A DNA stretch of 64,000 bases from Siphonodentalium dalli (taxonomy: Eukaryota > Mollusca > Scaphopoda > Gadilida > Siphonodentaliidae). Location: positions 52,508,443 through 52,572,442 of the forward strand of contig CP136068.1 in assembly GCA_032622095.1 (NCBI GenBank). Reading direction: 5' to 3'. The notes beneath the pieces were generated by a model. That model saw nothing but the letters and a program-made list of their open reading frames with translations, searched no databases and was not told where the DNA came from. The position numbers and the translations under genes are program-made. Position 1 is the stretch's first letter; the number at the start of each line of letters is the position of its first letter. Below are positions 1 to 17,408 of the stretch, in pieces.

Positions 1-82
1 CCAATTTTTCTTTTAAAAATCAGGGTATGATTTAATCTGGATAAGTGGTGGTTAAGAAAATAATATTTGAAGAGCCAATTCT

Positions 83-215
83 GAAATTAGTGTGTCTGAC
101 ATTTGCAGAATGAGGTCCCCAAAAGGTGAATTTAATGATGCTATTCCACAAGGCAGGCTAGAATCACCGAATTCACTTTCTGGGGACCACATTCTGATAA
201 GGCCACAACTGCCAT
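83..215. mobile_element. Single-hairpin relative of the HP-G MITE family
   Basis: One palindrome of the TTTGCAGAATGAGGTCCCC / GGGGACCACATTCTG type. HP-G is my label for a family also seen at 14051-14304, 15122-15375, 28600-28715, 29938-30035, 60314-60540 and 60624-60860. Here it is embedded in a larger dispersed repeat that continues to about 590. Confidence 0.7.
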
Positions 216-590
216 GGGAAACCTAGGAACAGATTGAAGTTCTCCAGTTGAAGTTGGTGATGTACCCCCATTGAGCACCTCGATTATGCATTATCTTCTG
301 CAAATTAGGGGATATAGAAACTGAACAGAAGGGAAAAAGTAACTAAATGAAAGTGTCAATGACACTGTAGCTCAACTTGAAAAGGGAATAATTTCATGTG
401 TTACAGTCAATGGAGCGATTAGGAATGTGGACAGTTGAAAAGTATAAGTAATACTAGATTATCAACATGAAGAGATATATATAAATGTAAAATCCAAGAT
501 GGTTGCTGACGGCATTGTTTTCCAATGAAATTCAAAAACATTTGATAGCATCCATCAGTAGATCAATATCAAGATTAATATGAAGTTTGG
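195..590. repeat. Dispersed repeat shared with 30036-30108, 34952-35130 and 61735-62430
   Basis: Shared stretches include AACCTAGGAACAGATTGAAG (versus CCTAGGATTAGATTGAAG near 30068), CACCTCGATTATGCAT (also 34969) and GACACTGT(A/G)GCTCAAC (also near 61740). The order of blocks agrees between copies, so they come from one longer element. No coding region was found. Confidence 0.6.
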
Positions 591-2990
591 TGTGATCGTA
601 TGAGGGAAGTGGACAGTAGGGTGTGCCAAAAGATTTAGTCATGCAAAGAGTAAAATCCAAGATGGCTGCCAGCGGTCATATTTTATGGCCGAATGACCCC
701 CAAAATGACCCGTTCCCATCTACATGTCATTGTTAACATCCATGACAAATTTCATCATGATCCGATCAAAGGTACGACCTGTAACCCGTACTAAAGGATT
801 TAGTCATGCCAAGAGAAAAATCCAAGATGGCTGCCAGCAGCCATGTTTTATGACTGAATGACTCCAAAATGGCTCGTTCCCATCTACATATCAATGTTAA
901 CATCCATGACAAATTTCATGATGATCAGACGAACACTCTGGTCTGTAGTCTGCGGATTGAATTGAATTGATAGAATTTTGAAATCCAAGATGACCACTGG
1001 CAGCCATGTTTTATGGCCGAATGACCTCAAAATGACTCGTTCCCATCTGCATGTCAATGTCAACAGCCATGACAAATTTCATAATGATCCGACCAAAGGT
1101 ACAACCTGTAGCCCGTACCAAATGATTTAGTCATGCAAAGAGTAAAATCAAAGATGGCTGCCAGTGGCCATGTTTTATGGCCGAATGGCCCCAAATGACT
1201 CGTTTCCGATCTACATGTCAATGTCTACATCCATGACAAATTTCATAATGATCCAACCACAGGTATGAACTGTAGCCCATGCCATATGATTTAGTCATGC
1301 AAAGAGTAAAATCAAAGATGGCCGCCTGCGGCCATGTTTTATGGCCGAATGACCCCAAAATGACTCGTTTCCCATCTGCATGTCAATATTAACATCCATG
1401 ACAAATTTCATAATGATCCGACAAAAATTCCAGCCTGTAGCCCATGCTAATGGATTAAATTTTGAAATCCAAGATGGCCGATGGCAGCCATGTTTTTTTG
1501 CCGAATGACCCCCAAAATGACTCGTTCCCATCAACATTTCAATGTTAATAGCCATGACAAATTTCATGATGATCCGACCAAAGGTACGACCTGTAACCCG
1601 TACCAAAGGATTTAGTCATGCCAAGAGAAAAATCCAAGATGGCTGCCAGCAGGCAATGTTTTATGGCCGATTGACCCCAAAATGACTCATTCCCATATAC
1701 ATGTCAATGTTAACAACCATGACAAATTTCATGATGATCCGACCAAAGGTACGACCTGTAGCCCGTGCCAAAGGATTTAGTCATGCAAAGAGTAAAATCG
1801 AAGATGGCTGCCAGTGGCCATGTTTTATGGGCGAATGACCCCAAAATGACTTGTTCCCATCAACATGTCAATATTAACGTCCATGACAAATTTCATGATG
1901 ATCCTACCAAAGGTACGACCTGTAGCCTGTGACAAAGGATTTAGTCATGCAAAGAGTAAAATCCAAGATGGCCAAATAACCCCAAAATGACTCGTTCCAA
2001 TCTACATGTCAATATTAACATAAATGACAAATTTCATGATGATCAGACAAACAGTACGGCCTGAAGGCTAATGGATTGAAATTTGAAATCCAAGATGGCT
2101 GCTGGCACCCATGTTTTTTTTGCCAAATGACCCCAAAATGACTTGTTCCCATTTACATGTCAATGTTAACATCCATGACAAATTTCATGGTGATCTGACC
2201 AAAGATGCGACCTGTAGCCTGTGTCAAAGAATTTAGTCATACAAAGAGTAAAATCCAAGGTGGCTGCCGGCGACCATGTTTTATGGACAAATGACCCCAA
2301 GATGACTCTTTCCCATCTACATGTCAATATTAACTTCCACGACAAATTTCATGATGATCAGACGAACACTCTGGCCTGTAGCCAGTGCTAATTGATTGAA
2401 TTTTGAAATCCAAGATGGCCACTGGCAGCCATGTTTTGTTTTTGCCAAATGACCCCAAAATGACTCGTTCCCATCTACATGTCAATTTCAATGCCCATGA
2501 CAAATTTCATAATAATCCGACCAAAGGTATGACCTGTAGCGTGTGCCAAAGGATTTAGTCATGCAAAGAGAAAAATCCAAGATTGCTGCCAGTGGCCATG
2601 TTTTATGGCCGATTGACCCCAAAATGACTAGTTCCCATCTACATGTCATTGTTAACATCCATGAAAAATTTCATGTCATTTTAGTCATACAAAGAGTAAA
2701 ATCCAAGATGGCTGCTGGCGGCCATGTTTTATGGCTGATCGACCCCATAATTACTCGTTCCCATCTACATGTCAACATTAATATTCATGACAAATTTCAA
2801 GATGATCAGACGAACAGTAGGACCTGTAGCCCGTGCTAATGGATTGAATTTTGAAATCCAAGATGGCTGCTGGCAGCCATATTTTTTTTTCGAATGACCC
2901 CAAAATGACTCGTTCCCATCTACATGTCAATGTCAACAGCTGTGACAAATTTTATAAATGTAGGAATAAAAGCTCGGACAAAAGTATACA
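590..2990. repeat. Diverged tandem array, about 15 units of ~160 bp
   Basis: The landmark AAATCCAAGATGGCTGCC recurs near 652, 816, 981, 1144, 1308, 1465, 1628, 1794, 1957, 2084, 2250, 2405, 2571, 2698 and 2852, spacing mostly 155-165 bp. Units also share CATGTTTTATGGCCGAATGA and CATGACAAATTTCATGATGA. Two alternating unit types (with AGTCATGCAAAGAG or with ATTGAATTTTGAAATCC upstream) suggest a higher-order pattern. Related diverged units recur at 61850-62320. Short ORFs inside are incidental. Confidence 0.85.
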
Positions 2991-3240
2991 TGTTGCGAAC
3001 ATTTTCTAAGTCGAAAAAGGGGGGATAACTCCACGAAAAAAAGTCCGACAGACGTCATAATAGTAGGTGCACAGGTTCCCATGGTGGTTGATGTCTGTGC
3101 CAAGTTTCACGACAATTGATAAAAAAAACGACTGAGAAAAACTCCGGACAAATTTGTGTCCACGGACGGACGACGGACAGACAAGCTGACTCCAGTATAC
3201 CCCCCCAACTTCGTTGCGGGGGTATAATTAATGACAATGA
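2960..3240. repeat. Dispersed repeat end with GGACGGACG tract
   Basis: Has a GGGATAACTCCA(C/T) block and ends in a GACGGACGGACGACGGACAG-type tract and a GCGGGGGTATAAT motif. Similar blocks occur at 13690-13920. It resembles the 3' end of a dispersed element; its class is unknown. Confidence 0.45.
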
Positions 3241-3399
3241 CTGTGTCTGTCTCTCTGAAGCTAATACCTGACTGAGTCCTCTGGTAGATATAATATTTCT
3301 GCTTCTGGTGAGAGAGGTAAGTTGGGATATGGTATGGGGTGGAGGGACTGTTGGTTGGGCACATGGTGGGGGTCTGGGCCATGTGGGGGGGGAGGTGTT

Positions 3400-3672
3400 T
3401 GTTTGTTAGGGTTTATCGTCGTTCTAGCCGCTAGGCCACACACGACGTTGTCAATTTTACGGGTGGAGGAAAGACCACGCAGAGTCTTAATTTCACCGGG
3501 AAATCGTTCCACTGCGTGTAGAAACTACCGACCCCCGGAAAACAACTGACAAACTTGCCCAGATACACGATTCGGTCACCCTCCCTATGACGGGGTTCGA
3601 ACCAGTGTTGTCAGCGCTGGACGGCCTGTGACGACGTAATTCACCTGGCACTCTATCGACTGGGCCCTGGGG
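3400..3672 (-). mobile_element. tRNA-derived SINE
   Basis: The minus strand begins near 3668 with CCCAGTCGATAGAGTGCC, which resembles a pol III A box, followed about 50 nt later by CTGGTTCGAACCCCG, a B box (3593-3604). A non-tRNA body follows, ending near 3400 in an AAACAAACAAACA tail. The tRNA head lacks a paired acceptor stem, so this is not a functional tRNA gene. Confidence 0.65.
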
Positions 3673-3849
3673 GGGGGGGGGGGGGAGGTGATGGAAAGTT
3701 TCTGTGATTTCATTAAAGATTAAAGTTTCATAACTCTGCAGATGTTATAAAGGTGTCAGTTTTTCAAATTTTATAACATGTTTTAAAAAAAACTTCTTTT
3801 TTTTGTTAAATTGAGCAAGGAGTTCAATCTGAATTTTTTTTTGGGGATT

Positions 3850-4262
3850 TTTTTTGGAGTTATGTCACTGGCTCCACCCACATTCGACACAGTGACCTAA
3901 TTTGAACAAATATGAACCACAGTCACACAAGGACCCTTTACACCAAATATGAACCCATTTGGCCCAATGGAATTTGAGAAGTCGTTTTAAGAATTACAAT
4001 GGTGGGAAAGAGTTATGGTCCTAGCTTCGCAACTATCTGACCTGGTGACTTCATTTGAACAAATCTGAATGTGAGTCACCTAGGAAACATACACACCAAA
4101 TATGAATCCATTCGGTCTTCTGGTTCTGGAGAAGAAGATGTTTAAAGAATTACGGATGGGCGGATGGACAGACGGATGGCAGGACGGACTGACGGATGTA
4201 CAACGGACAAGGAGTGATGACTATAGCTCCACAGGAGACTTGGTCTCAGGTGAGCTAAAAAG
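3850..4262. repeat. GGAC-rich dispersed repeat with two internal ~150-bp units
   Basis: Two related segments (about 3870-4015 and 4025-4140) share GAACAAAT(A/C)TGAA and ACCAAATATGAA(C/T)CCATT. A GGACGGACTGACGG-type tract and ACTTGGTCTCAGGTGAGCT follow. Its class is unknown. A shorter GGAC tract at 47220-47272 and another at 62390-62410 look like ends of similar elements. Confidence 0.5.
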
Positions 4263-4279
4263 TATCAAAGACTATCGAA

Positions 4280-4495
4280 TTCAGTTCCAGTCCCAATTCC
4301 TAATTTTAGTAAATACCATTCATTGCAACACTTCTGGTGCAAATGTTCTTTTTCTGTTTTCTCTACTACAAATTTGTTGATTGTTTTGTTGTCATAATCT
4401 GTGTTTTAATTATATTATTCAATAAATACTCTTGACAACTTGTAACAAGTACCATTTGGTCTGTTTTATGTGATCAGCATTTAATTTAATTCAAG
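4280..4495. mobile_element. 3' remnant of the Tigger-like element seen at 50226-54870
   Basis: Aligns by eye with 54480-54680. Shared pieces are TTATATTATTCAATAAATA, AATTTGTTGAT(G/T), TCTGTGTTTT and GTGATCAGCAT in the same order and spacing. The terminal inverted repeat is missing. It lies only about 50 bp inside the intron following SIK exon D. Confidence 0.65.
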
Positions 4496-4523
4496 ATCTT
4501 TTCAAGGAAAGGGCCGAAATTCA

Positions 4524-10275
<5,752 letters not shown>

Positions 10276-10639
10276 CTATGACTGAGATATTCAGGCAGAT
10301 GGACCCAAACTCTAGAACGAAAAAACCTGAACTAAACGATTGAAAACTCATGGTGCATCTTGGTGGCAGTATCCACATCTTGGCAAAATAACCACTTCAT
10401 TTTGACAACCTGAAACTCTTTTGGTTTAAATAACACAGCATACAAATTTGACAATAACATACTTGATTATGGTCGTTCTGCAACAAGCAAAAGTGCCAAT
10501 ATTAAAATATTTTACAAAATATATATTGTTTAATATTTTATACACATAAATGGTTCTCCTCCATTCATTCAGATTTAGTCAAATGATGGGAATACTTTAG
10601 AAAAACGATACATTTTATTAACAGCATCATTTTGGAGAA

Positions 10640-12172
10640 GTGGGGGAGACTTTAAGAAAAACATAAGAACCACTTATTAATTTTCAAATATCGCTTTATT
10701 TATAACATCAATGAAAAAGATAAAATAAAATAAAAACTACAAATTTTTTACTTTTTACTTTATCTGAAGAATTGTTATTATAAATTTGAAATTTTTGGAA
10801 ATGTTTTGTGTAAATATCATTTAAGCAAGACAATTAGCAACTAGTAGTTAAATTTTTAATTTAAAGGGGTACTGTGCTCAAATGTTGTTGTTGGTTTCTT
10901 TAGTCTCTGAGTTGTAGAATAAGGTAACCAGATTTCCATTATTTGATGGTCTGTTGAGTACGAAGTAATGTTACAGATTAGCCGGAATGCGAAAATACCA
11001 ATTGTCGATGTCGAGTAATTTTTTGGACAGTTTTCAAGCAAATGTATCAAATAAATGTTATATTATATGCATACTAGTCACATATACTCATTAAGTCATT
11101 GTATAGTCACAAGTCAGTGAGTGGCTTCAGTTTACGCCCCATATCAACATAATTTTTTACACGATCATGTGTGCCACGCTTTGTCCAATCCACTATCCGT
11201 GAATTATTTTGATTACGCTTTGTATACGGAAATTCGTAATTTAATTTATGACTCCAGCCATAAATTAAATTTGTATCAAATTATTAACTTTTAATTTAAT
11301 ATAACCTATTAACCTGAACATTTATAGAATACATCTTCGACTCAAATTACTTAGTTTTCTATATATTATCGATATTAGATCGTTGTTATCACTGGGAATT
11401 TATTGAAGTCTGAATCATGATGCATGTAACTTTTACTTTGTAAGTTTAATTTGATCACTGTTGTAATGTGGGTGTCCGCTAAAATAAACACTAAGGATTA
11501 ACTAACAAAGGAGTTGCAAAAGCTTTTAGTTTTATTCTAAAGCTTTTATTAATTAATGGCCTCCCTTAATTAATGCCAATGTCAATGATATAACCCGATT
11601 AAAACAATAGACTTGACAAGTGGGCGCGGCCATTTATTTACGGAAGCGGTCTTTCCCAACGTGCGACGCATTGCCGAAACGAACTTCCGAAGCGCCTGGT
11701 GTACATAACCTGATAGTGTCGTAATTGTTTTATATCTGAAAAGCGGGACGGCGGTCCTGTACTAATTTATAAACTCCTGGAACTCCAATGGTCTAATTAT
11801 TTCTGATACTAGCGATAATGACTTTCGATGGTTAGATATATAATCTCCCGATAATCCCGGCGAATGTCGGCGACTTCAAATATATCGTGCCAGGGTTGAA
11901 TGTGAACAACTTAGAACTTTGATCAGAAACTTAAAAGGGATATTTTAAGGAAATGTTTTTGCCAAATGTTTCAGATAGATAGGACAACAACATTATGACA
12001 GATATATTTTAATATATTTTTTGGCAAAACAAGTCAAATTACAAACGGTAAATCTCAGTTTGGTCAAATTTGGAAGGCGACTTCGTTTTCGCCTTGCAGA
12101 CGTCCGAGGGCGAAGTCGCCAGTCGGAAGGTGAGAACTTCACCCGAGTCGCCTTCTAGCTTGGGGCCTGCGA
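10640..12172. mobile_element. Dispersed element, 5'-truncated relative of 31464-32618
   Basis: Blocks TTTTCAAATATCGCTTTATT, TTTTTGGAAATGTTTTGTGT, GGCCTCCCTTAATTAATGCC and GAAGGCGACTTCG occur in the same order in 31560-32540. The left terminal inverted repeat is absent and the right end is degraded (GGGGCCTGCGA). A CAGCATCAT 9-mer lies on both sides (10622-10630, 12174-12182). Confidence 0.7.
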
Positions 12173-12173
12173 C

Positions 12174-12440
12174 CAGCATCATAGCACATTAGCAGGACTG
12201 ACATGCATCATAGCACCTTAACAGAACCCACCAGCATCATAGCATTTCAGCAGGACCCACCAGCATCATGGCAATTCAGCAGGACCCACCAGCATCATAG
12301 AACATTAACAGAATGCACCAACATCATAGCATTTAAGCGGGACCCACCAGCATCATAACGTTTCAGCAGGACCCACCAGCATCATATCACATTAATAGGA
12401 CCTACCAGCATCATAGCACATTAATAGGACCACTTAGGAC
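12174..12440. repeat. 29-bp minisatellite, about 9 units
   Basis: Unit CAGCATCATAGCA(T/C)(T/A)TCAGCAGGACCCAC with substitutions in most copies. It starts directly at the right end of the 10640-12172 element. Confidence 0.8.
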
Positions 12441-12654
12441 TGCCTCTGAGAGTATGTGTTGTATATCTCATTGTGGTGTCTATTATGAGTATAGTTGCTT
12501 TAAATAAGAGTGCATCTGTACCAGTATACAGATTCCAAGGCGGTTACTGACTGACATTCATCAGGTTATGGAGCATGATAATTACAAATCTTCAACACTC
12601 ACACTCAACAAATCTCCATGAATCCAATTCATGCCTGCCGGAAAAATGTTACTG

Positions 12655-12885
12655 ACCTCAAGCCTTTCTATATTAAATACTCATTGACGAGTAAATCCCT
12701 TAGCCTAGGAAATAATGATTATTATCTGAAGATTTGCCACAATGAACAGTAATCCGTCTGCATTTGTATTATCTGTTCGTCTATCTGTCATCTGATTATA
12801 TTTCCTGAACATACTTCCAGTGTAGATAGTGTATACTTTTATAACTGAATGGGAGAATGTGTTCAGTGAGGAAAGGCTTAACTGA
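12655..12885. mobile_element. MITE, FAM-A family
   Basis: Contains ACTCATTGACGAGTA, AATCCGTCTGCATTTGTATT and ACTTTTATAACTGAATGGGA in FAM-A order, with GGAAAGGCTTAA at the right end. The central inverted repeat is mostly lost. Confidence 0.7.
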
Positions 12886-13689
12886 CAATAAATTAATCAT
12901 AAGCTGTCAATCCACGGAATACTGCAAAACAATTGGTTGACACACACTTGGCCATTTAGGTTATTTCTCGGTAACTTAAATTTCTTGATTACTTTCCCCG
13001 CTACAGAAATGACAGCTGCATCAAGTGACCATGCCTATACCCCATGCTTAAAAATGTACATGGAATCTGTTCGATACTTCCAACAATTTAACATGAAATT
13101 TCGGTGCTGCATCATAATTCCTTTGGGTATGACTGTATTGACAATAACCGTACTAGATGCTAATATTCAGTGCACAAGTATAAACAGACAAATCAACAAG
13201 ATTGAACATTGCAAAGAAGTGAACACTGAAATTAAAACCAACACAGGTTTGTGTCACCGCGGTCGATTATATCAATCCCATGTGCAACTGCACCTGCGAT
13301 GCGTGATCACTTACGACTAGCCAATCAAAAACCCTGAATTGCCAACGCGATTTCATCACTCGATGAGCACCAGTTATGGCAAATAGTTCAAAAGTTAGAT
13401 CTTTCAGAAATGATGCTACAACTGATGAATTCCTTACAAACCTAGAGTAATTGGCTAGTACTGACTACTATACAAAGATTTTTTTTTTGTGGGAAAGAGG
13501 AAATTATCACATTTCTCTCGAAACGACACATCTTTAAAGATAAAATAAAAGATCGCTGACCACGCTTTACTGAAGATGTAATAACCCTTCATTTACTTTA
13601 GCTTTGTTTGGAAACAAAAATCTTTGAACAAACTTTGATTTCAAATGACCTGACTGTCAAAAAGATTTATCATCCGGACAACCCAAAAT

Positions 13690-13920
13690 TTTAATTTCTA
13701 AGTGGTAAAAGGGCATAACTCCATCAAAAATCATTGGACCGTGACCACATTCGATCTTTATTTGCGTGTTCTAAAATTAAAATATCAACTACATATACCA
13801 AATTCCATGGTGTTCAGATATGTTGTCAAAGTTATGATGTGGACAACCCGGATGGACAATGGACATGCTGATTATAAATGTTCACTGAAACCGAAAAAAA
13901 AGATAGGGGGACAATAAACA
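13690..13920. repeat. Dispersed repeat fragment
   Basis: Has AAAAGGGCATAACTCCATCA and CCCGGATGGACAATGGACAT, resembling the 2960-3240 repeat. A 71-codon frame within it looks incidental. Confidence 0.4.
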
Positions 13921-14050
13921 TGTCACATGAGGATATTGTTCCCTTCATGCTGCCTCATTAGCATACTATTATAAAAGATCATTAATGATCATGACCTGCA
14001 ATCACAAAGGTACAGATACAAAGATCATTTTTATAAATTATGATTTCAAG

Positions 14051-14304
14051 CAAGCCTTGAAATAGTGTGTCTGTCATTTGCAGAATGAGGTCCCCACAGG
14101 GTGAATTTAGTGATGCTACCCTGCATAGCGGGCTAGCAGCACCAAATTCACCCTCTGGGGACCTCATTCTGCTTACACCTCAGCAGAATGAGGTTCCCAG
14201 AGGGTGAATTTGGTGATGCTAGCCCGCTATGCTGGGTAGCATCACTAAATTCACCCTCTGGGGACCTCATTCTGCAAATGACAGACACACTATTTCAAGG
14301 CTTG
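14051..14304. mobile_element. HP-G palindromic MITE, left end of composite
   Basis: Starts CAAGCCTTGAAATAGTGTGT and ends with its inverse. Inside are two back-to-back hairpins of GCAGAATGAGGTCCCC / GGGGACCTCATTCTGC, giving a near-perfect palindrome of palindromes. Confidence 0.9.
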
Positions 14305-14482
14305 ATCATGGTTAGCACTAGTATATAAAGCTTAGCAGGAGTATAGAAATCCAATGAATTGAAATCAAAATTGTTTAACTGTAACAGGGTTTGGAAATTA
14401 GGTATAAGTACTTCAATTTAGAGTGAAATTACTAATGTGGAAACCGATGGAGCCATAAAGTTAAGGGTGTATGTTTTTTCAG

Positions 14483-14580
14483 ACATTGCAATAGGAGCTC
14501 CATATGGTGGAAAAGGCGGGAAAGGTGCAGTGTACATCTATCATGGCTCATCAGAGGGCATCATAACTGATCCGTCACAG
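14483..14580 (+). pseudogene. Isolated integrin alpha exon (FG-GAP beta-propeller fragment)
   Basis: 98 nt between TTTTTTCAG and a consensus GTGAGT donor. The frame (phase 2 start, phase 0 end) begins with the completed Asp codon, DIAIGAPYGGKGGKGAVY, and ends GIITDPSQ. This matches the FG-GAP repeat segment of integrin alpha subunits (family pattern D-[IV]-A-[IV]-G-A-P followed by G-[AK]-VYI(Y/F)-G). No other integrin exon was seen nearby, so it is not a complete nested gene. It lies inside the composite element, opposite in strand to SIK. Retained splice sites mean it came from genomic DNA and not from a retrocopy. It has no stop or frameshift, so it could still be spliced in as an exon. Confidence 0.8.
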
Positions 14581-15121
14581 GTGAGTGTGCAACATGGATG
14601 CTACATTGTTGTAGGCAATTTCCCCCCCCCCATCCATGAAGGAATGATATGTGCTGTAAAACTGGACTCCTAATTGCTCAGGATTGTGTGAGCTCCTCAC
14701 TGAATTGTAGTGGGTGCTCAATTTTCAAAAGGTATCTTTTTCGAATACAAGTAGCAAGAATATTCCCTGATTTGTCACTTCTGAGCATGTTTTGGGATTC
14801 CAATGGAGTTCGCATTCATAGTGCTAACAACTTAGATGCTAAAATTAGTAGAATAGTTCGGAAATATGCATCTTTAAATTTGCACAATACTATTTTTGCG
14901 CACCCATCTCAGAGACCAGGAGAGTCTTGGGAGACATTTTCTCCCCAAAATGTGCCACTTCTCTCTATATTTGTCCCAGGGAGAAGTGACTTCTCTCTCA
15001 TATACCAGTATGCATGTCACAACAGCATTGTTAAAGATTATTTAATGAGTATAATGGTGTTCTTACTCAATATAATGGTTAAATGGGTTCTTGTGTTGCA
15101 TAATACTTTTTTGATCATAGA

Positions 15122-15375
15122 CAAGCCTTGAAATAGTGTGTCTGTCATTTGCAGAATGAGGTCCCCAGAGGGTAAATTTAGTGATGCTACCCCGCATACT
15201 GGGCTAGCATCACCAAATTCACCCTCTGGGGACCTAATTCTGCTTACACCTCAGCAGAATGAGGTTCCCAGAGGGTGAATTTGGTGATGCTAGGCCGCTA
15301 TGCGGGGTAGCATCACTAAATTCACCCTCTGGGGACCTCATTCTGCAAATGACAGACACACTATTTCAAGGCTTG
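15122..15375. mobile_element. HP-G palindromic MITE, right end of composite
   Basis: Near-identical to 14051-14304, with the same CAAGCCTTGAAATAGTGTGT termini and double hairpin. A few substitutions separate the two copies. Confidence 0.9.
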
Positions 15376-15689
15376 ATTTCAAGACTACAAATTTGTGAAT
15401 AAAATAGAGAATCACAGATAGAACTGAAATGGTGTATATTATTTGTCTATAAGGACATAAGAAAGTGGCGTATTTCGACTGTAATTCATGGTATATCTCT
15501 CAGCCGATCTGGAATTTACCATGATTTGAGGCTGCTAGCAAGATAGAGTACTCCTTCTTGGTATGCTCCGAACGTTTTCGTGCAGATTTCTGTTCAAAAA
15601 TAGCCCCTAAAACTGTCCCATGAATGTCACAAGAAATTCTCTAATAAAATTTATATTAATTGATAGAATTCCTGACAGGTTTCCTCGAT

Positions 15690-16385
15690 TCATGTTTATT
15701 ATTTTTTACCCTGGAATCCATATATTTAAAACCTTGCTGAGAAGAGATAGACCATCTTTAAGGGACCTCGATTCATAATTATTATTTTATACCCTGGAAT
15801 CTATATAAACCTTGCTGAGAAGAGATAGACCATTTTTAAGGGTCCTTGATTCATATTTATTATTTTATACCCTGGAATCTATATAAACCTTGCTGAGAAA
15901 AGATAGACCATCTTTAAGGGTCCTCGATTCATATTTATTATTTTATATCCTGGAATCTATATAAACCTTGCTGAGAAAAGATAGACCATCTTTAAGGGTC
16001 CTCGATTCATATTTATTATTTTATACCCTGGAATCTATATAAACCTTGCTGAGAAAAGATAGACCATCTTTAAGGGTCCTCGATTCATATTTATTATTTT
16101 ATACCCTGGAATCTATATAAACCTTGCTGAGAAAAGATAGACCATCTTTAAGGGTCCTCGATTCATATTTATTATTTTATACCCTGGAATCTATATAAAC
16201 CTTGCTGAGAAAAGATAGACCATCTTTAAGGGTCCTCGATTCATATTTATTATTTTATACCCTGGAATCTATATAAACCTTGCTGAGAAAAGATAGACCA
16301 TCTTTAAGGGTCCTCGATTCATATTTATTATTTTATACCCTGGAATCTATATAAACCTTGCTGAGAAAAGATAGACCATCTTTAA
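15690..16385. repeat. 78-bp minisatellite, about 9 units
   Basis: ACCCTGGAATCTATATAAAC recurs every 78 bp (15791, 15869, 15947, 16025 and on). The central units are nearly identical and the leftmost are diverged, as expected for expansion from the right side. Confidence 0.9.
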
Positions 16386-17009
16386 GAGAAACTCATATTT
16401 CTTAATAGATCAATAGAGAAAATGGTATTCATCAGAAATGTTTGTTTATTCAAGAGTTATACCCCCTTTAAACAAGTGAAAGGGAATCTATATGTGTAGG
16501 TGATAAATCTGCTCATCATTAAAATGACTTTAACGATCAGATCAATCCCTATATTACAAACACACTGAGAGCTCCAGTCAAAATATCGACAACTTTCTCG
16601 AGAACAATGGGCGAGCGTAATCTATGTATCTGAGACTGATGCCGATTTAGATGGCCAAACTGCAATCATTAAGCCAGTCAGAAAAGGAGGTTGTTATGTC
16701 GTTCCATAAATGAGAGCTATGACGTCAATCCGGCACACACTATTGACGTAAGAAAAGAAAGTCTATTAGAAACTATAATTGTGTTAGAGGCTGCGGGAGG
16801 ACATCCCTATTTAATTTGTTTGTTTATTCACGGGGCCGCAAATGATGATAAATGATGGAGGAACTGGTATTATCTGCTGGGACTAAAATAAAATCCCTTC
16901 CCGAAATACCGTCTTATTATTGGCTAATTCAATATTGTAAAAGTAACGATTGAAAGATGAGATCTGGTAACGCTTTTTCTGTCTGACCCCAGACCTTCTA
17001 TATCAGTTA

Positions 17010-17220
17010 ACCCATCCCAGGGCTTTCACTGAATATCCAACAATGGGCATTATCGTGCATATACCGGTTACCAATTTATATAGAGGTTTACTCACATTTC
17101 AGTTAACCCATCCCAGGGCATTATCATGCATTCATCAGTTAACCCATCCCAGTGCATTATCGTATATATATATCGGTTACACATTCGAGGGCTTTACCCA
17201 ACAAAGGGCATTATCATGCA
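17010..17220. repeat. Irregular short repeats
   Basis: CAGTTAACCCATCCCAG and GGGCATTATC(A/G)TGCAT recur three to four times at uneven spacing. Confidence 0.5.
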
Positions 17221-17408
17221 TACAGTAATGCCCTAAGTAATTGACTCCCTAAACACAGCAGAATTATGGTTTATGAGAGAGAAGTCTCGGGGAGAGCTGT
17301 CCGATGAATGGCAACAAGCCATATTTCCGACTAAATCAGACTAAATCCTGAAAAGTTACCCATAATTCTGCTGTGTTTAAGGAGTCGATTAATTAGAGCA
17401 TTACTGTA
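17221..17408. mobile_element. MITE, FAM-D family (TA-flanked hairpin)
   Basis: Ends TACAGTAATGC / GCATTACTGTA. The arms contain CACAGCAGAATTATGG and GGCAACAAGCCATATTTCC. The left arm is partly deleted. TA flanks suggest a Tc1/mariner-type parent (inference). Confidence 0.8.

Larger units (their letters stand above)
14051..15375. mobile_element. Composite transposon carrying an integrin-alpha exon
   Basis: Two HP-G MITEs (14051-14304 and 15122-15375) form the ends. The outer flanks carry an exact 8-bp direct repeat, ATTTCAAG, at 14043-14050 and 15376-15383. The inner flanks of each MITE do not match its outer flank (14305 ATCATGGT; 15114-15121 TCATAGA-type), so the two MITEs appear to have moved as one 1,325-bp unit. 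An 8-bp duplication fits the hAT superfamily; HP-G at 60624-60860 also has an 8-bp duplication with one mismatch. Cargo: an integrin exon (14483-14580) and part of a dispersed repeat (about 14925-15120). Confidence 0.75.

Noticed and set aside
3593..3672. Functional tRNA gene
   Set aside because: A and B boxes are present but the acceptor stem does not pair, and a SINE body and tail follow.
12937..13320. 127-codon plus-strand ORF
   Set aside because: No recognisable domain, unremarkable composition and no splice or family support; plausible by chance in 64 kb.
14649..15131. 160-codon ORF inside the composite element as a gene
   Set aside because: Half of it lies in a dispersed repeat also present at 19710-20144, and no known domain is visible.
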